From Holacanthus passer (taxonomy: Eukaryota; Chordata; Actinopteri; Pomacanthidae), in contig JAFREQ010000014.1 in assembly GCA_025331565.1 (NCBI GenBank), forward strand, positions 13,318,001 to 13,382,000: DNA of 64,000 nucleotides, in the 5' to 3' direction. Below, one piece after another: positions 38,401 to 53,400 of the stretch. Position numbers and translations under genes: made by a program. The notes under the pieces were generated by a model. The model saw only the letters and a list, made by a program, of their open reading frames with translations. It had not been told where the DNA came from and made no database searches. Position 1 is the stretch's first letter. Each line of letters begins with the position of its first letter.

Positions 38401-41400
38401 CTATTATTCAGCAAGAGGCAAATATCATTCCTTTTATATCCTAACCCTCCATCCAATATTTATATTGAGGCCAATGATTTCTCTTTGCTAGAAATAGCAT
38501 GGTGGGTCCCTGTAGTTCGTTTTTTTCTGTAATCTCACAATGCATGCATGTGGGTGCACACTTTTGTACCCAGCCTTTGTTCTTTACTTTTTTTTGCACC
38601 TTTCTATTCACCTTTCTGCAATCAGTCTCCACTCTAGCAGGAAAAAACATATTAAACGGGATTAATGATGTACCCTCCTTGAGGCTTCTTGTAATGGCTT
38701 AGGGATTTGAATATTGCAAGTGTCGCAGCATTGTCTTTTTTTTTTTACTTTTCAGTAATTGTAGTCAATATGCAGATATATTCAGAGAGAGTTGTAACAG
38801 ACACATTCTGACTGGATGATTGTGCTCTTCCTATCTTTAATTTTGAAGTATGCAGAGAAAAACGTATTTTCTATGGACAGCTTTAACATTCCTTTTTACA
38901 TTGGCCTTTACATTGGCCCACATTGTTGAGACCCCCTTTGCTTCAACATGTGAGGATTTAGGACTATGATCTCTTTTAACAGTTTACATGGGATTAGAGC
39001 TGAATCAGTGAATCAGTCAGTTGATCAACAGGAAATGAGTCTGCAACAGTTTTGATAATTGATTCATTGTTCCAGTCATTTATCAAGCACACAACAACAC
39101 ACAAACACTTGTGCTTCTCAGGCATCTTGTGTATATCAGAGGGATCAGTTTAATGTTGATTATTCGGTAGGAGTCAAGAGTTTCCCCTTAAATTATCTGT
39201 TTTTATGTGAGTGAAGGACTGAGTCTGCAGGTTGTAATTGAGTAGTAGTAAGTGTGCATTGCATTAGATGAATTTGTTTCCTAATTAAGTTAAATTAAGA
39301 AAATGGCAGTCTTCCACACTAAACATCCTCAGTGCTGCAGCAGTGCGCCTCTCTCAGACTGCCTCAAACATTTCAAAGCCCCTTTCCTAATCTCATTCCA
39401 TCCCAAATCCTAAAGCCTCAGCTCCCGACAAAACAAACTAGTTTCTCCCTAACAACTCAGAGAGTCTCGTAACTTATAATATATAAGAGAATAGTGTGTC
39501 TCTATTAGTGCAAATCATGTCTTGTGTCAAATGTTCTCTGTCAAGGAAGTCACAGCTCAACAAATGTTCTCCCGATTCACTGCAGGCTTGCAGGGGGATG
39601 ATGAAGCTATCTTGTCAAAAGGGCCTTGTTGGCAATTTCACACAATGTATGTGAGAATTTCACGCTTTGAATAAAATTGCGGTTTAGATTTAATTTCACG
39701 GGATGTGCTTGTGAGTCAAAGGGGCTTTAATTTTAACGGTGATGCACAGCTGTAATGCAGTTTAGTTTTGGATTTGTCAAAGGCGTCCTGGGTCTCCCTC
39801 TTTTGTCCTCATCTGCACCTGCCTGTGTCATGTTTATCTGCTCCACGCTTTGCCGTCTGTGAGCATATCTGCATTATCACATTATCTCTTATTTCAATTG
39901 CTCGGAGCGGCTGTTCTCAGACCCTTGGTGGGTCTCTTCTGTCAGACTTTGCTTGTCTTCACAGCACAAATTTGATTGGCTGTGATAGACATGTCTGACT
40001 TCCACATTTAGTTTTACCTGTACCAGCAGGCCTTTAGCCGTTGTGCTTGTTTACAGTGGATGAAATGCACTTTCTAAAGTTAAATTAAAGTAAAAGTTCC
40101 TTGAGACTTGACACTGATTCAAGGTGGAGATGCATATTATATATTATACATGGACGCTTTTTAGATTAAAGCAGACAGCCATCTTAGTTAGTTCATATAT
40201 TGTTATTGGTCAGGCTCAGGCGTAATTTTTTTTGCATAAACCCACAGGACCTTTGAGAATGATATTGTACCATGCAGTGCTGGTCCTGGTTGAATGCACT
40301 TCAGTTCTGACCAACATGGGCGACAAATGTGAGGCTCACATGTGACCTGGCTGACAGTAACTGTGGACTCTGTGGAAGCCAAAGCAGATTATTGTAGTAG
40401 TCTGGCCTGGCAATCTGTCTAAAGACATCCACTTCACTTCAGGTCACGAGACGCTCAGCTAAGACCATGTATTTGGCTTGATCGATTCCACGTTACTGGC
40501 AAACACAGCAACTCATTCGTACTAAGCACTGCTCGTGTAGGACAAGATTTTAAGAGATGTAAAGTGAAATGAAACCTGAAAAATCAAACTTCTCTTCAAA
40601 TAGAACTTTTTGTGATGACATTGTAATTATTTTTCTTTTTTTTTAGTAGTGTCAAGCAATTCTTACACAGCTTACTAGAGCTGCACATGCTCTATCGCGC
40701 TGTAGTTTTGTTACTGCAAAAATATCAGAACTTATTTGAGAAATGTGTGTTCTCTTTCCTCCGTTTCCTGTCATCTCTCTTCTGTCAAATCTTTAATAAA
40801 GGTAAAAAATGTGATGCACAAAATGTAGGAGAATGCATTTGTTTGTCGGGTAATTCTTATTTAATGTGGTGCCCACATCATACCAATCCTGTGCGAGTAG
40901 CTTGTAATGAATTTTCCTTGATCGTGTAATCACTTAGAATTACAGTAAATACTGACTAAATTAAGACAACACGACGGAAGCCATTTGTTTCACTGTAATT
41001 GGATTTGGCAGACTGACGTTTAAAGTCGTCTGAACACATCATTTATTTATGCTTTTGTAGGTTTTCTTTTTGTCTGGTTACTGTGTGAACCTCATAATTG
41101 TAGCAGAGACTACATTGTTGCATCTTCCTATTAGTCAGATGATGAATGTGTGGGACTTTCTGCAACATGGCACGGATGTGGATTTAATTTCACCATTCAA
41201 AACATATTGCACTAAGGATTTAACTGTAAAAACTAATGTAGAGAAAATATTTTACTGCCATTAATTTTGGATGCACTGGGTAACTTAAGTATTGTTTTCA
41301 TTTTCAGGCGTTAAAATGCACAATTGTGGGCGATAATTGTTTTTTTGTTTGGCAGCTTCAACAAATGCTTGAATGGCACCAGCAACAGCAACAGGACGCT

Positions 41401-44400
41401 GTAATTAATCCACTGTCTGTTTAAGTAATGTTGCTTGTTGAAATGAATGTTGTGCTCAGAATGTTATAGTGCACCAGTAATTGGATAAACACAGGCAGGA
41501 GGATTTGCTTCAGTTAGTAATGAAGCTGGTAATATCGAACATTGCCATTCACAAACCCCCTTTTTTTTGGATTTGTCATCAGTGCCAAGTAGCTAAAAAT
41601 GCTGGTGCTATTGATAAATCAAGGCCAAGTACATATACATATGACATTACTTATTAACGTGTCTGACAAGACTAAGATCTGACAGTAGTTGCAATTTAAT
41701 TTTATATATTTATATTTATCTTATAAATTGTGTCTATCTGTGCGCATTACTTAGATACAGAAATATCAGAAGTATGTTGCTCTTGGACATCGACAAAATC
41801 CAAGTGCTCCTTTTAGGTTCCAACTAAAATGGCAAAATAAATTAGAAATATGAATTGCTCGTGAGTGCTTTTGGTAGAATGAGATGTTCAAGTCTCTGAT
41901 ATTAAAGAAGCTCTGCAGTGAAACCTCATCCTGCAGTGGTATAATTAAGAGGACAAAATGCTCATCAGGCGTGTAATTGATTTTTAACTTATTTGCTAAA
42001 AGTCATATATTTTTTTGACTTATTCACACAGAATGGCAACATTAATCAAGACTTTGGCCATCAGTTGCTGTTGCAGCTTCATTGCTTTTTGTTTTTAAGC
42101 ATAATATCTCAGAAACTTGGAAAGCTGCCTTTTACAGCTCTATTTTCCACTGTTGATGTTTGTTAAACAGATTGTGTTTAACCAAGATGGATTATTATAT
42201 AACCAGAAGAGGTTCCTGCATTACATTTGGGCCACATGCTTATTTTGCTGTGGTCGATGATTTCCTGACCTTGATTGTTAGGCTACTGCGGCAGTTCAAC
42301 ATTAGCAATGATCAGCTTGAATGCATGACCTGGCAACATTAGATTTATCTGACTGTTTACATTAAGAAATGACTGAAAAGGACAGCTGGGTTAAGGTGAG
42401 GGCAGTGAGGCAGCATGTCTGTCTGCCTAAAATTATTCAGAATTTCAAAGATTTGACTCCATCATTAGGCTCAAAGATTTGAAAAGTTGAGCTGCTCGTA
42501 AACATATGTAGCAGTTGCAACCCTGATTAACATTAACATGATATTGTGCATGAACTAAAACTAGCTTTTCAAAATACAGCCAGTATCATGATCTTGTTGT
42601 CAGGAAACATGCTTGGTCCGGTTACCTCTCCCAGTGTTTCTGTCCCTCACAGTGCCCTGTCAGGCAGAGTTAGCATAACCTTTGCAGATCAGTAACACAG
42701 AATGCCATCCTCTCCCCTTGCTCTGGAGTGAGCACATATTGGCTGTAAGAGAGGTGCATCTCCCCTGCGTCAACACTGTTTTCTAAGCCAGCCCAAATAT
42801 GTCAGTCACTGCAGCTTTTTCTGCAGCCGCCAGCTACAACGGAGTCCCGTCTGCAGCTGGGATGCTTCCCAGGCTGACTAGCACACAAAGCTGCTGCTCC
42901 ACAAGCTGACCTGAAAGTCATCCCACTCCTGTGATACGCCTGTCAGAACTCATTAACTGATGTGGATTGTGGTTCTGTCTGCTCTGGCATAGAAAGTGCG
43001 ATCATAAAATCATCTTGGAAGAATTTGTCTTCAGTTTGGATGAACTGAACAATATAACTTGAGCACTTTGTATTTAGGGTGGAGACTGATGTGAAGGGTT
43101 GAGCAGCAAATGTTGCATCAGCTGATTTAGGTCCCTGCACATTCTTGGTCCTCTTGGCTCACGTTGTGGATGAAGCTTTCATTATGTGTGGTGTTTCTAA
43201 AAATAATATTAACAGCATCCAAAACCTCATTAAAATTTTACTTAAACTGCAGTGGGACGAAAGATAAAAGTCAAACTAGCAATTTGAGAAAACACAGGCA
43301 AAATCTGATTATTAAAAACACAAAAAAAATGTGAATTGCTAATTTAGTGATTAGTGCTAGTGAGAGACAAACAAGGTGCCTATCAAGACGCTCTGTGTAT
43401 TTTTATAGACACTGACATGTCTTCTCTCTGTTTCTCACAGTCAATAAGCACAAACCCTGGATCGAGACAACGTACCACGGGATCGTAACGGAAAATGATG
43501 ACAAAGTTCTCCTGGACCCCCCTCTAATTGCACTGGACAAGGATGCTCCTCTACGCTATGCAGGTGAGAGAGGAGGTTTAATGCTGCTGCTGCTGCTGGT
43601 GCTGTTCCTTTACTTCCTCAGCCTCTCTTGGAATTGCTCTCATTTCATACTAAATAACAGAGAAAACATCATAATTATTCTCTGTTAAAGCTTTGAGATT
43701 GTGTTACAGGCGATGGATGCAGAAAAACTCTTCATGAATAATGTAAATTTCAAAGACATTGATGTGTATGTTTACAGACATGTAATCAGTTTGCTAATAG
43801 ATTATTTATAAACTAAACTAATTATTCTTGTAAATGAAACCACAAAAAGCTTTACTTAGTAGACGTACAGTCTGAAATCTGGTGTGAGCAGGGTGTTTTA
43901 TCATCTATAACTCTCGCTGTGATGTAGGTTATATTTGAGATGATATGTGTACTCATATTGTATAAAGTGTTGACTGACTGGCGAGTAGTCATCTGCACTC
44001 ATTTTTATGACATGCCTGTCATACTCATACACAGCTGGCTGCCATACCATCCAGATTGGCCCTTCTGATATTAGGATCAAAATACTCTTTCATCTTTGTA
44101 TTTTTCCCCTCCCAGTAGAGAGGCACAATTAGTGGGCTGTATGTACCAAGGCAGCATTGGCTCTGGGTTTTTTTTTAATCACATCAGGATTGACTTTGGC
44201 CAGGATTCAAAGCACCACCGCACTGGAAATGATTTCCCACCATTTCACATCACATGAGTTGTGTGATCTTTTGTCTGCTACTCCCTTCACATGCAGCCCT
44301 CTCACTCCACTTGATATGGCCATTTTTATCCCAGATTACTTCTCCTGATTTAGCAAGTGGCTTTAACGTCCACGTGCCTGCCAGAGGAAATGCAAAATGT

Positions 44401-47400
44401 AATATTCAAAAAGTTGCGTGACATTTGATTGTTTCTCAAAAGATGATTGGGCTGGCACAGTTTATAAGATGGACAACTTCAGCGAGAGGCCCATCATTTC
44501 TGAGGGGTGGGGAATTGAATAATATGCCTATTCTCTGCATGACATTTGCCTCCTTTCACAGTAAATTAGCAATGAATACAGAGCTTGGTGCTCCCACTTC
44601 TTTCGGCTGGGGCTCCCTTTTTTGATGAGCAGAGCTTTGCAAATGGACTGCGTGTCCCTGTGAACTAGCTCTCCCGAGACAGAGCAAGCAATCTGGCTTC
44701 ACGTGGCAGCAGGGGTGACCAGCTCTGTCGTGCCAGCTTCCTTCGAGCCGGCCCATCTGTGCCAACAAACAAGGTCTACTGTAAAGCTGACCCACAGGCC
44801 AAAGGAGCCCAATCGCAGGCTCTCAAGTCAGATCAGTGTGATTAGGTGAATATTTAGCATGGAAGAGGAGCCGCTGTATGAGTTTCTGTGTGTATTATAG
44901 TGATGTACTGACTGACTGGCATTCAGTGCGTCTTTCTGTGTGTCAGTCTGGCCAATTGGAGCTGGAATAGTTGAAACCAAAGCCCCTTCAAACTTGAAAA
45001 TGAGCTCAGTGTTCATGGATGACTGTGCTTTAAAACAAGCGAGGAACACAAAGCAGGGAACATTTACCCACCAGAACTGGGTTAGTTTGTGTCCTTTTTT
45101 TTCTGTAACACAGATTATAATTCACAGTATTTTTAGTGCCCTTTAAATGACCAGTGCAGGACTGTAAAATCAATATGTAACAATCATTGCGATGGCTGAC
45201 CCGACCCAAGCTGAGAGGCCTGTGTGAAGAGTGGAAAAGCTGAGGAATTCCTAAAGCCCTGGTGTGAGCCGGTCATTAGTGCTGTGGTGAACATGGAGGC
45301 CCACAACTCCCACTGCATGACTGGCCCTGAACAGCAGTCTCTAATGTGAAATCCATTTCTAATTGTTTAGTAGGTGAAAACAAAATGACCAGGACGAACC
45401 CACTGGAGGCCCTGACAGGGCATTAACACAAACAGCCAACCAGAAAAGGACTTCATCCTTTTTTAAATTTGTACTGCCAAGATTTCGTTGAATCTTACTA
45501 TCAGTCCAGAAGATATATGTGCAGTGTTTTGAGAAGATAAACATGTTGACTCTCCAAAACACGCAGACGTTGAAAGCAAGACTGTGTTAGCTGTAATTTG
45601 ATGTTCTGTCATTTCCACTAGTTTTTTCTAAAAGGATCTGCTGAGCCATTAATAGAACTAAAAACACTTCAGCACAACCAACGTTTTAATCCTTCCTTTC
45701 TTTCAACTGCCAGAAGACTTTTTGCTTATGAGAAACAAAAAAAACTTTTCTGGTGGTGAGTTTGTAATCTTATAGTGAGAGTATGTTTCCTTCCTGTCCT
45801 CTGTATTTTCTCTGAGATTCTAACTTTTCTTTTAACTGATCTGGGTTTATCTTTTCTCCCTTCCTTGTAGAGAGTTTTGAGGTGACCCTCACTGAAGAAG
45901 GTGATCTTGGGCTCTTTCTTCTGCCTTGTGCTTAGTTGTTACTATTAACCCACTAACGCAAAAAAAACAGCATCCACACTTTTACACAGAAACTCCCGCC
46001 ATGCTCTGTAATCTCCCCATTTGGTTTTCTCGACTTTATGTTTTTCTCACCCTGAATTTTCCAACAGCTGGATGAAAAGTGTGATGTGGGGCTGACTGTA
46101 CTTAGAAATATCTGTGCATGAGACATCCATTGCAGTTTGCAGACCCTAACAGTTTTTCAGCTGTCACCAGGAAACAGAAAGCTGCTTTAAAACAGGAGTT
46201 TTCAGTCATTTTGCCGTTTCGTCCAATCCAGTCCTTTCAATTTCAAAAATACGTAAGGAAAAGCCTATTTTGATACATTTAACAATAAAGTACAATCCAA
46301 AAGAACATATAAGATGATTTCACAACCTCCTCATGGAAATTGGATCAGAAATTGATTGATTGGTATTTAAAGAGGATTAAAAGCTCTGAAAATGTTATCA
46401 TATGGCATCATCCATGTTCATGGTGCCTCTCTGTGGCTCTATCAGATCTATGCAGGTACAGTAACTCCTGTGGACTTTTCAGACATTTAAGTCTTCAACT
46501 GAAAGCTGCTGAGATTGTTAACTAATGCAAACTCTCTCTGCTACAAATTTTCTGTTGTTGCATCTTTGCCTCAGTGGATCTATTGAGTTAATTTTCCACC
46601 ACTAATCTCCACCATTAGCATGGCTGCAGTTGTCATTTGATGTGGATGTCAAGCAAGTTGATATTTCTAACCCCAGTTCTCATCCAGTACTTTTTTTGTT
46701 TGAAATACTGTTATTGTAGCGGTTCAGTTCACTATGATTTGATTTTAATTTGGATTCATGTTGTCGTAGTTTTGGGCGAGAGGCAAAATTACACAGGAAG
46801 ACTTTCTTTAATTAAGAAATAACATAATCAGAGGTGTTGTCTGAGAGTTTTTTTTTCTTTCACAGACTTTTTCGAGTTTGGATGACTGAATTGGTGCTGG
46901 ATCACCATCACAATGCTATAATGCTCTATTGTACAGAATTTTGTTTTTATTTCTTTAATTTATTTAACTTGTTTCTATCTTAAAATAGGCTGTAATTGTT
47001 ATTCATTTCAGAGATAAATGATCTTCATTTCAAACACTGTTCTCTATGTACTTACTTTTTGGGCTTGGTTTCATGACTTATAATATGATTTATAATATCT
47101 GAAGTACTCCTGTGAAATGCCTGTCCACATCTTTTCGGTTTCTGCCTGCATGACTGGATGCAATGTTTTCAAGTGGCTTGGAAAAGACACTCCGTCTTCT
47201 ATGATACTAAATGTCCCACACCCTCTCCCAACTACCTCCCCCTCCCCAAGTACTCACCCATATGACAGTGCTTTTGGGCTTCCTCCACAGCCACTACCCT
47301 CCCCAATCTACTACAACTCCCTGGCACCTAAAACCTGTGGCTGATCTTTTTTTTTTTTTGCGTGGATTTATGGTTTTGTTGTTAACATAATTTTTTGTTT

Positions 47401-50400
47401 GAACAATAAAATGTCACCCCTGTTGGCAGTTATTCTGAGCAAACTCTCTTTTGGCTCTTGACGTGTTCAGGTGAGATTTGCGGCTTCAGGATCCACGGGC
47501 AGAATGTCCCCTTCGAGGCAGTGGTCCTGGACAAGTCCACTGGCGAGGGGGTCATCCGGGCCAAGGACAAACTGGACTGTGAGCTGCAGAAGGAGCACAC
47601 CTTCACCATCCAAGCCTACGACTGTGGAGAGGGTCCTGATGGCGCCAACATGAAGAAATCCCACAAGTGAGTTGAGACCTCTGCCACTTCAGAGGTGTTT
47701 TCATCATCTTGACCAGATTCTGTTTCGTTTGACTGCAGTTAAAGCAATTAAAATGCAGTCAGTTCTGTTCAAATAAAGTCTTAAAGCATTCATATTTTTT
47801 CCTTGCAGCAAATGATAATGAAATAAATACTGTTTGTTCATTAAACATAAAATGAAAACTCGCTCTCATATTTATGTGGAATAATTTAGGATGCTGTCAC
47901 ACCCATTTGGTGCGGTTCATACGAGCTCTGTTGCACTTGCCCATTTGCTTTGTTTTTGATGTGAAAGCAAAGACCAACCACGGGACTGTCTAGTGGTATG
48001 TTGTCAAGTATCATTTGGTTACTATGCAAACATGAATGCACATCAGGACATGAGTAAATGTTTTCTACCTGACTGTCATTACTTATGACATATGAGGTCA
48101 AGAGCTGAAATGATTAGATTAAGATATGTCTGCATCTGTTTTAATCATCTCGATTATCATTTTTAAGCAAAAATGGCAAACACTTTTTCACAGTTTCTAG
48201 CTTCTCAAAGGTGAGAATTTGATGCTTTTTCTTTGTCATGAGAGAGAACTGAATGTCTTTGGGGTTTTCACTATTTTATAACATTATAGACGAAAAAGAT
48301 GAGGAGAAAATAATCAATAGACTAATCGATAATGAAAAGATTTGTTGGTCACAGCCCTAATGAGGTCCAATGTCGTGTGTAATAAGAATGTTTATAATCA
48401 ATTATTTCTTTGTCAGCAGTTTGTCACCACCAGAGAGATAAACTTCACACTTCAGACGCACCAAAGTGCCTCTAGATTTGCTTTTAGTCAGCAGAATTTG
48501 ATTTCTCCAGGCTGGTCAATGAAGCGCTGATGATACAGGATACGTCACCAGAACTGCAAAATGAATGAGCTTCCAGCCAGTGCATATGACTTGTTTACTC
48601 CTCTGTGTCTATTGTTTGCAATAAGTCTGTGTGAATGTAAATTAGAACATATATTTTATTTTTATATGATCTCATCAGTATCACCATCAAGTGTGACAAC
48701 AGAATATCTTGTCTCCATCAGGGCCACTGTGCACATCCAGGTGAACGACATCAATGAGTATTCACCTGTGTTCAAGGAGAAGTCCTACAAAGCCACCGTT
48801 ATCGAGGGAAAGAAGTACGACAGCATCTTAAAGGTGGAGGCAGTGGATGCCGACTGCTCTTTCCAGTTTAGCCAAATCTGCAACTACGAGATCGTCACCC
48901 CTGATGTGCCCTTCACCATTGACAAAGATGGTAAGGACCTCCACCAGGCAACCTCGTCTTAGCGCCTGTCGGGGGCAAAAGCTGCAGCGCATGCCTCAGA
49001 GCCACAATTTTATTGACATCCATCACATTGTCTATTGATCTGTGTAAACAACGATTTAGAATTCACCTCAGCTTGTTGCCTTGTGAGGCGATGACGGTCT
49101 CCTTGAAATGTCACCCAATTTGGTCATTCGTATCAGACTGGGGGATTATTTATCTTTGTGTCTTGTAAAACAAAATTATAGATTCAGTGTCCAGGCTCAG
49201 CTGATATGAGGCTCTCATTAAAAGGAAAGAAGGACAGGTGATAATTTGAGGAGAACAATCAATGTGAGGATACGTAATTATGGTGAAGGTGCTCAACTGC
49301 GACAGCCAATTACTGGGATCTGATCTTAGTCAAACAAATTCCATCACTTCCTTTTATTTGAATGGTAATCAGACTCTGTGTACACATTAGTTTGGTAATG
49401 AACTCTTAAGTTAGTATCTCAAGGAAAAAGATGTAAAGCTAAATATTATCATGTGGCTGTAAGAGAAATCAATCAGTATTGCTTTTACTGTGCCAGTGTA
49501 TCACTTTTGGGAAAAGATTTCTATAATATTTCAAAATACTTTAACTGTTTATCAGCTCAGAATGTTTTTTACACATTTCCTAGCACAGCTGCTGCTTTGA
49601 AATTAAACACTTTTTTCTCCTGCTTCGCTCAGGCTTCATCAAGAACACAGAGAAACTGAGCTACGGCAAAGAGCGCATGTATAAGCTGACTGTGACCGCC
49701 TACGACTGTGGAAAGAACCGCGCCTCTGAGGACGTTCTGGTCAAGATCAGCGTGAAGCCCACCTGCAAACCCAGCTGGCAAGGTATCAAAGCTCTCCTCT
49801 ACTCACTGTAGCTCGCCAACCATCGGTGTTTAGGTGTGTCTCTGTGTTGAACAAAAGCAGTCCACCAACCCACGGTCCACACAGCCTGCCATTGTGAACA
49901 AGGTTATTTAAGTCTTTTAAGCCACAAGGCCTTTTTCATGTTTGAAAGAACTGAAGTACTTCTTAATGTGTAATTACTATTGACAGATCCCGCATTGACT
50001 TCTCACGTTATCTGTGCTGTGCTGAAGGACATCTTTTCATTCTTTCCTCCCCCTCTCTTCGTCTTTCAGGCTTCAATAAGAGGATCGAGTACGAGCCTGG
50101 CACAGGTAGCCTGGCCCTTTTCCCCAGCATGCACTTGGAGACCTGCGATGAGCCAATCACATCCATCCGAGCAAACGTTGAACTGGAAACCAACCATATC
50201 GGGAAGGGCTGTGACCGTGACACCTACTCTGAGAAGTCGCTGCACAAGCTGTGTGGTAAGTAACTGCTCCACTGGAAATTTCTTTTTTGATAAATTCAAC
50301 TGCCCAATATAATTGCCTTTGTCCTCTTTGTTTTTTCTTAGGGGCCAGCTCCGGCACCGTGGAGCTTCTGCCTGCACCCAGCAGCTCCACCAACTGGACT

Positions 50401-53400
50401 GTTGGACTGCCCACCGACAACGGACATGACAGCGACCAGGTGTTTGAGTTCAATGGCACCCAGGCCATCAAGGTTCCTGATGGCATGGTGAGCACCAGCC
50501 TGAAGGAGCCCTTCACCATCTCGGTTTGGATGAGACATGGTCCTGGGGCCCATGAGAAGGAAACCATCCTCTGTAACTCTGACAAAACAGGTAACATCAC
50601 TGAGAAGCGTTTCAAAGCTTGCAAACACTCAACTGTAAAAACACACAGTAACATACATAATTAAAGGAATAATCCAATCTGGCCCACCTTAATATTCTTC
50701 TTCTGGTACTGACTGTCACTACATGACAACTACATTAACGAAAAGTTATTTTAGTTAATTCTCATGTTTTTAATGTTGTTAAAGGGTGTTTACATCAGCA
50801 TTATTTGTAAAAAAAAAAAATAAAAAAATATGCTGAACAACAGGCCCATGTAGTTCAGAAATGAACATATTTTTTTATTTTTCATTTGTAAGTCAAACTT
50901 CTGTGTGAATATACCTGGTATTTATACAGTCAGAAATACTGATTGAGCTGCTGGACATTAATGGCAGAAACGCACTGAAGCAGCACAAAATAAAATGCAC
51001 TGAATTTGTACCATATCATATATAACTTGTACCATATAGATATTAAACATTGTTGTTATTAAGATTAGGATATTATTAAGAGCAGACATGCACTCAATTA
51101 TCTGAAAATGTCAGCACTCTGTATTACATTAAAATATCTGGCGCCTACTGAGTCAAAACCTGTGTGTAACTCTTTTGGCATCTAAGTGGCATAATCATTA
51201 TTGCTGCACATATGGTGTCTGAAAATATGCCTCTAATAAAAAAAAAAAAACTTCAGGCGATAATCAGTGTTGGTGCTCAGCTGGCTTAGCTGACTAACAC
51301 ATGGAAACACTTCCTTCTATATTTCTTTTCTCACCTCTGCCGGGTGCTCGCTGACCTTTCCATTTTTGTCACCAGTTGTAAATTTTGCGTGCGGTCCCAA
51401 GCTCCTTGATCTTATTGACTGTAAAGTCTCTGCCATGACCAATGAGAAGAGCTCATCAGCTTCTGTCTGACTGCTTATATAAGAAGGATTACATCAGAAC
51501 GGCTGTGCCCTGGACAGGAAGCTCCCATACCCATGATCTCCATTCAGCACAGTTTTTCCTTTTAATACTGAAACTCCACATTAAACACTAAAACTGTGAA
51601 GCATGGAAATTACATTTTGGACAGCCAGTGTAACCACAGAAGGGGTGACACAATTATGTTCACTTTCAAATGTATCTGTTGGTTATGTTTGATTTCATCA
51701 TAATTTACCAGCATGTCTTAAAATGTGTTGACCAGCCACTTAAACTAACCCTAACTTAAATATTACTGTTATGTTAAGTGTCTCATACTAGTAGTTAATT
51801 CTGCTTTAGCAATGTGTTTAGTTTAAGCCAAGGCAGGGATGCTAGTAGAGTCATGCTTGTCTGTTAATGCATACAAATTATAAGGACAAGAAATGCCATG
51901 GATGAAACTGTCACGGGCTGATGACCCGGTACTTACATATTTCAGAGATGTTATTTGTGTACTCATGGCTGCAGGCTTGTGCTTGTCACTTACAGTGTTT
52001 ACTAGTAATTTATTGCCCTCTTTTGTGGAGTCATCAGTAAATATAATACAGTTTTTGCTTTACTTTTTGCTTCTTGTGGCCTGATTCACCACTTTAAAAT
52101 ATATATTACAACACTAACACTTGTTTTCAGTCTGGTGTCAGGAGAGCTAATTTATAAAAAAATAAATGCTACCCATCCTCCAAATATTCACAAATTCAGT
52201 GTACAATTTATTACAAATATATATTGCTTCATGTCTCCCCTCTCATATTCTCTACTGCAGAGATGAACAGACACCACTACTCGCTCTACGTCCACAACTG
52301 CAGGCTGATCCTCCTCCTCCGCCAGGATCCATCAGAGGCTGTGAACTACAAACCTGCCGAGTTTCACTGGAAGCTCGACCAGGTGAGCTGCTTCTACTGC
52401 TAGATGTCATGCAAGTCTAGAGAATGATATTTAACTTAGAATAATGTTAGTTACAGATTTCAGCTGTCATTTCAGCTTTTCATCCCCTCTGTTCGTAGGC
52501 ATGTGACAAAGAGTGGCATCACTATGTGCTGAATGTGGAGTTCCCCACTGTGTCTCTGTTTGTGGATGGAACTATCTTTGAGCCCTTCCTGGTTACAGAG
52601 GACTACCCACTGCACCCCTCCAAGCTCGAAACTCAGCTCACCATTGGTGCCTTGCTGGCAAGGTAAGCTCTTCAATACAGTAAATGAGCCATAATTGTGT
52701 GACAAGATGCATTAATTTACAAATAAGTCTGAAGCACAGACAAGGAAACAAATGAATTAAAAATATGATTCAAATGTAACATTTTGCTATATTTGGTGGC
52801 TTAAACAATAAAACAATTACCTGACATCTTATTATAATTATTGATTAGAGCTTGTGTAAAAATGTAAGGTGCATGTAATTTATTAACTCTCTCTTATGAT
52901 GCACTATGGCCCCATATGTAGCATCTGAATCTCTGCTGCAGATCCTCAACCTTCCTCCCTGTCTCTCCCTGCTCTCTTGTTTCTGTCCTTTACAGACAAC
53001 TCAGGACATGACAATGACACTGAGTCAGTCTCTGAGCCCACCTCAGGTTGCTCAAGTCTTTCCCTTACTCCTCAGATATGTCCATGTGTCCACAATGTCC
53101 CACCATGCTAACTGCATCCTCATACCATTTCGACTAGAATGAGTCTTATACATTCTAGATGCAGATTTCTTTTTTTCATACGTGTTTGGAGCATGATGCC
53201 CTTTGGGTGAGAGTGGTGTGATTTTAATGCTGCCTGAGTTATTTTTTTGTGTTTTCTTCATTTTCCATTTATACGCTCTTCTCGCTGCAGCAGCCAGGCA
53301 GTTGTTTTTCACACAAGCAGAACAGATATAGACACATAATGAGCACAGAACTCCAGACCTGGCTGCAGCATTTTGGAAGCGCAGGCTCTTCTTTCAGAAC

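Larger units (their letters stand above)
29414..43440 (+). other. clstn1: clstn1 intron 1
   Basis: A 14-kb intron, the largest in the gene. I see no further exon. It holds a teleost dispersed repeat at 33140-33290, a T tract at 35401-35425, a MITE at 36793-36988, a possible hAT-like element at 37166-37705, and a repeat fragment at 38997-39092. The rest is AT-rich unique sequence. Large first introns often carry regulatory elements, but none can be proven here. Confidence 0.85.

Noticed and set aside
50066..50654. Antisense ORFs of 103 and 165 codons over clstn1 exons 7 and 8
   Set aside because: They are shadows of the conserved sense exons, which fully explain the open frames.
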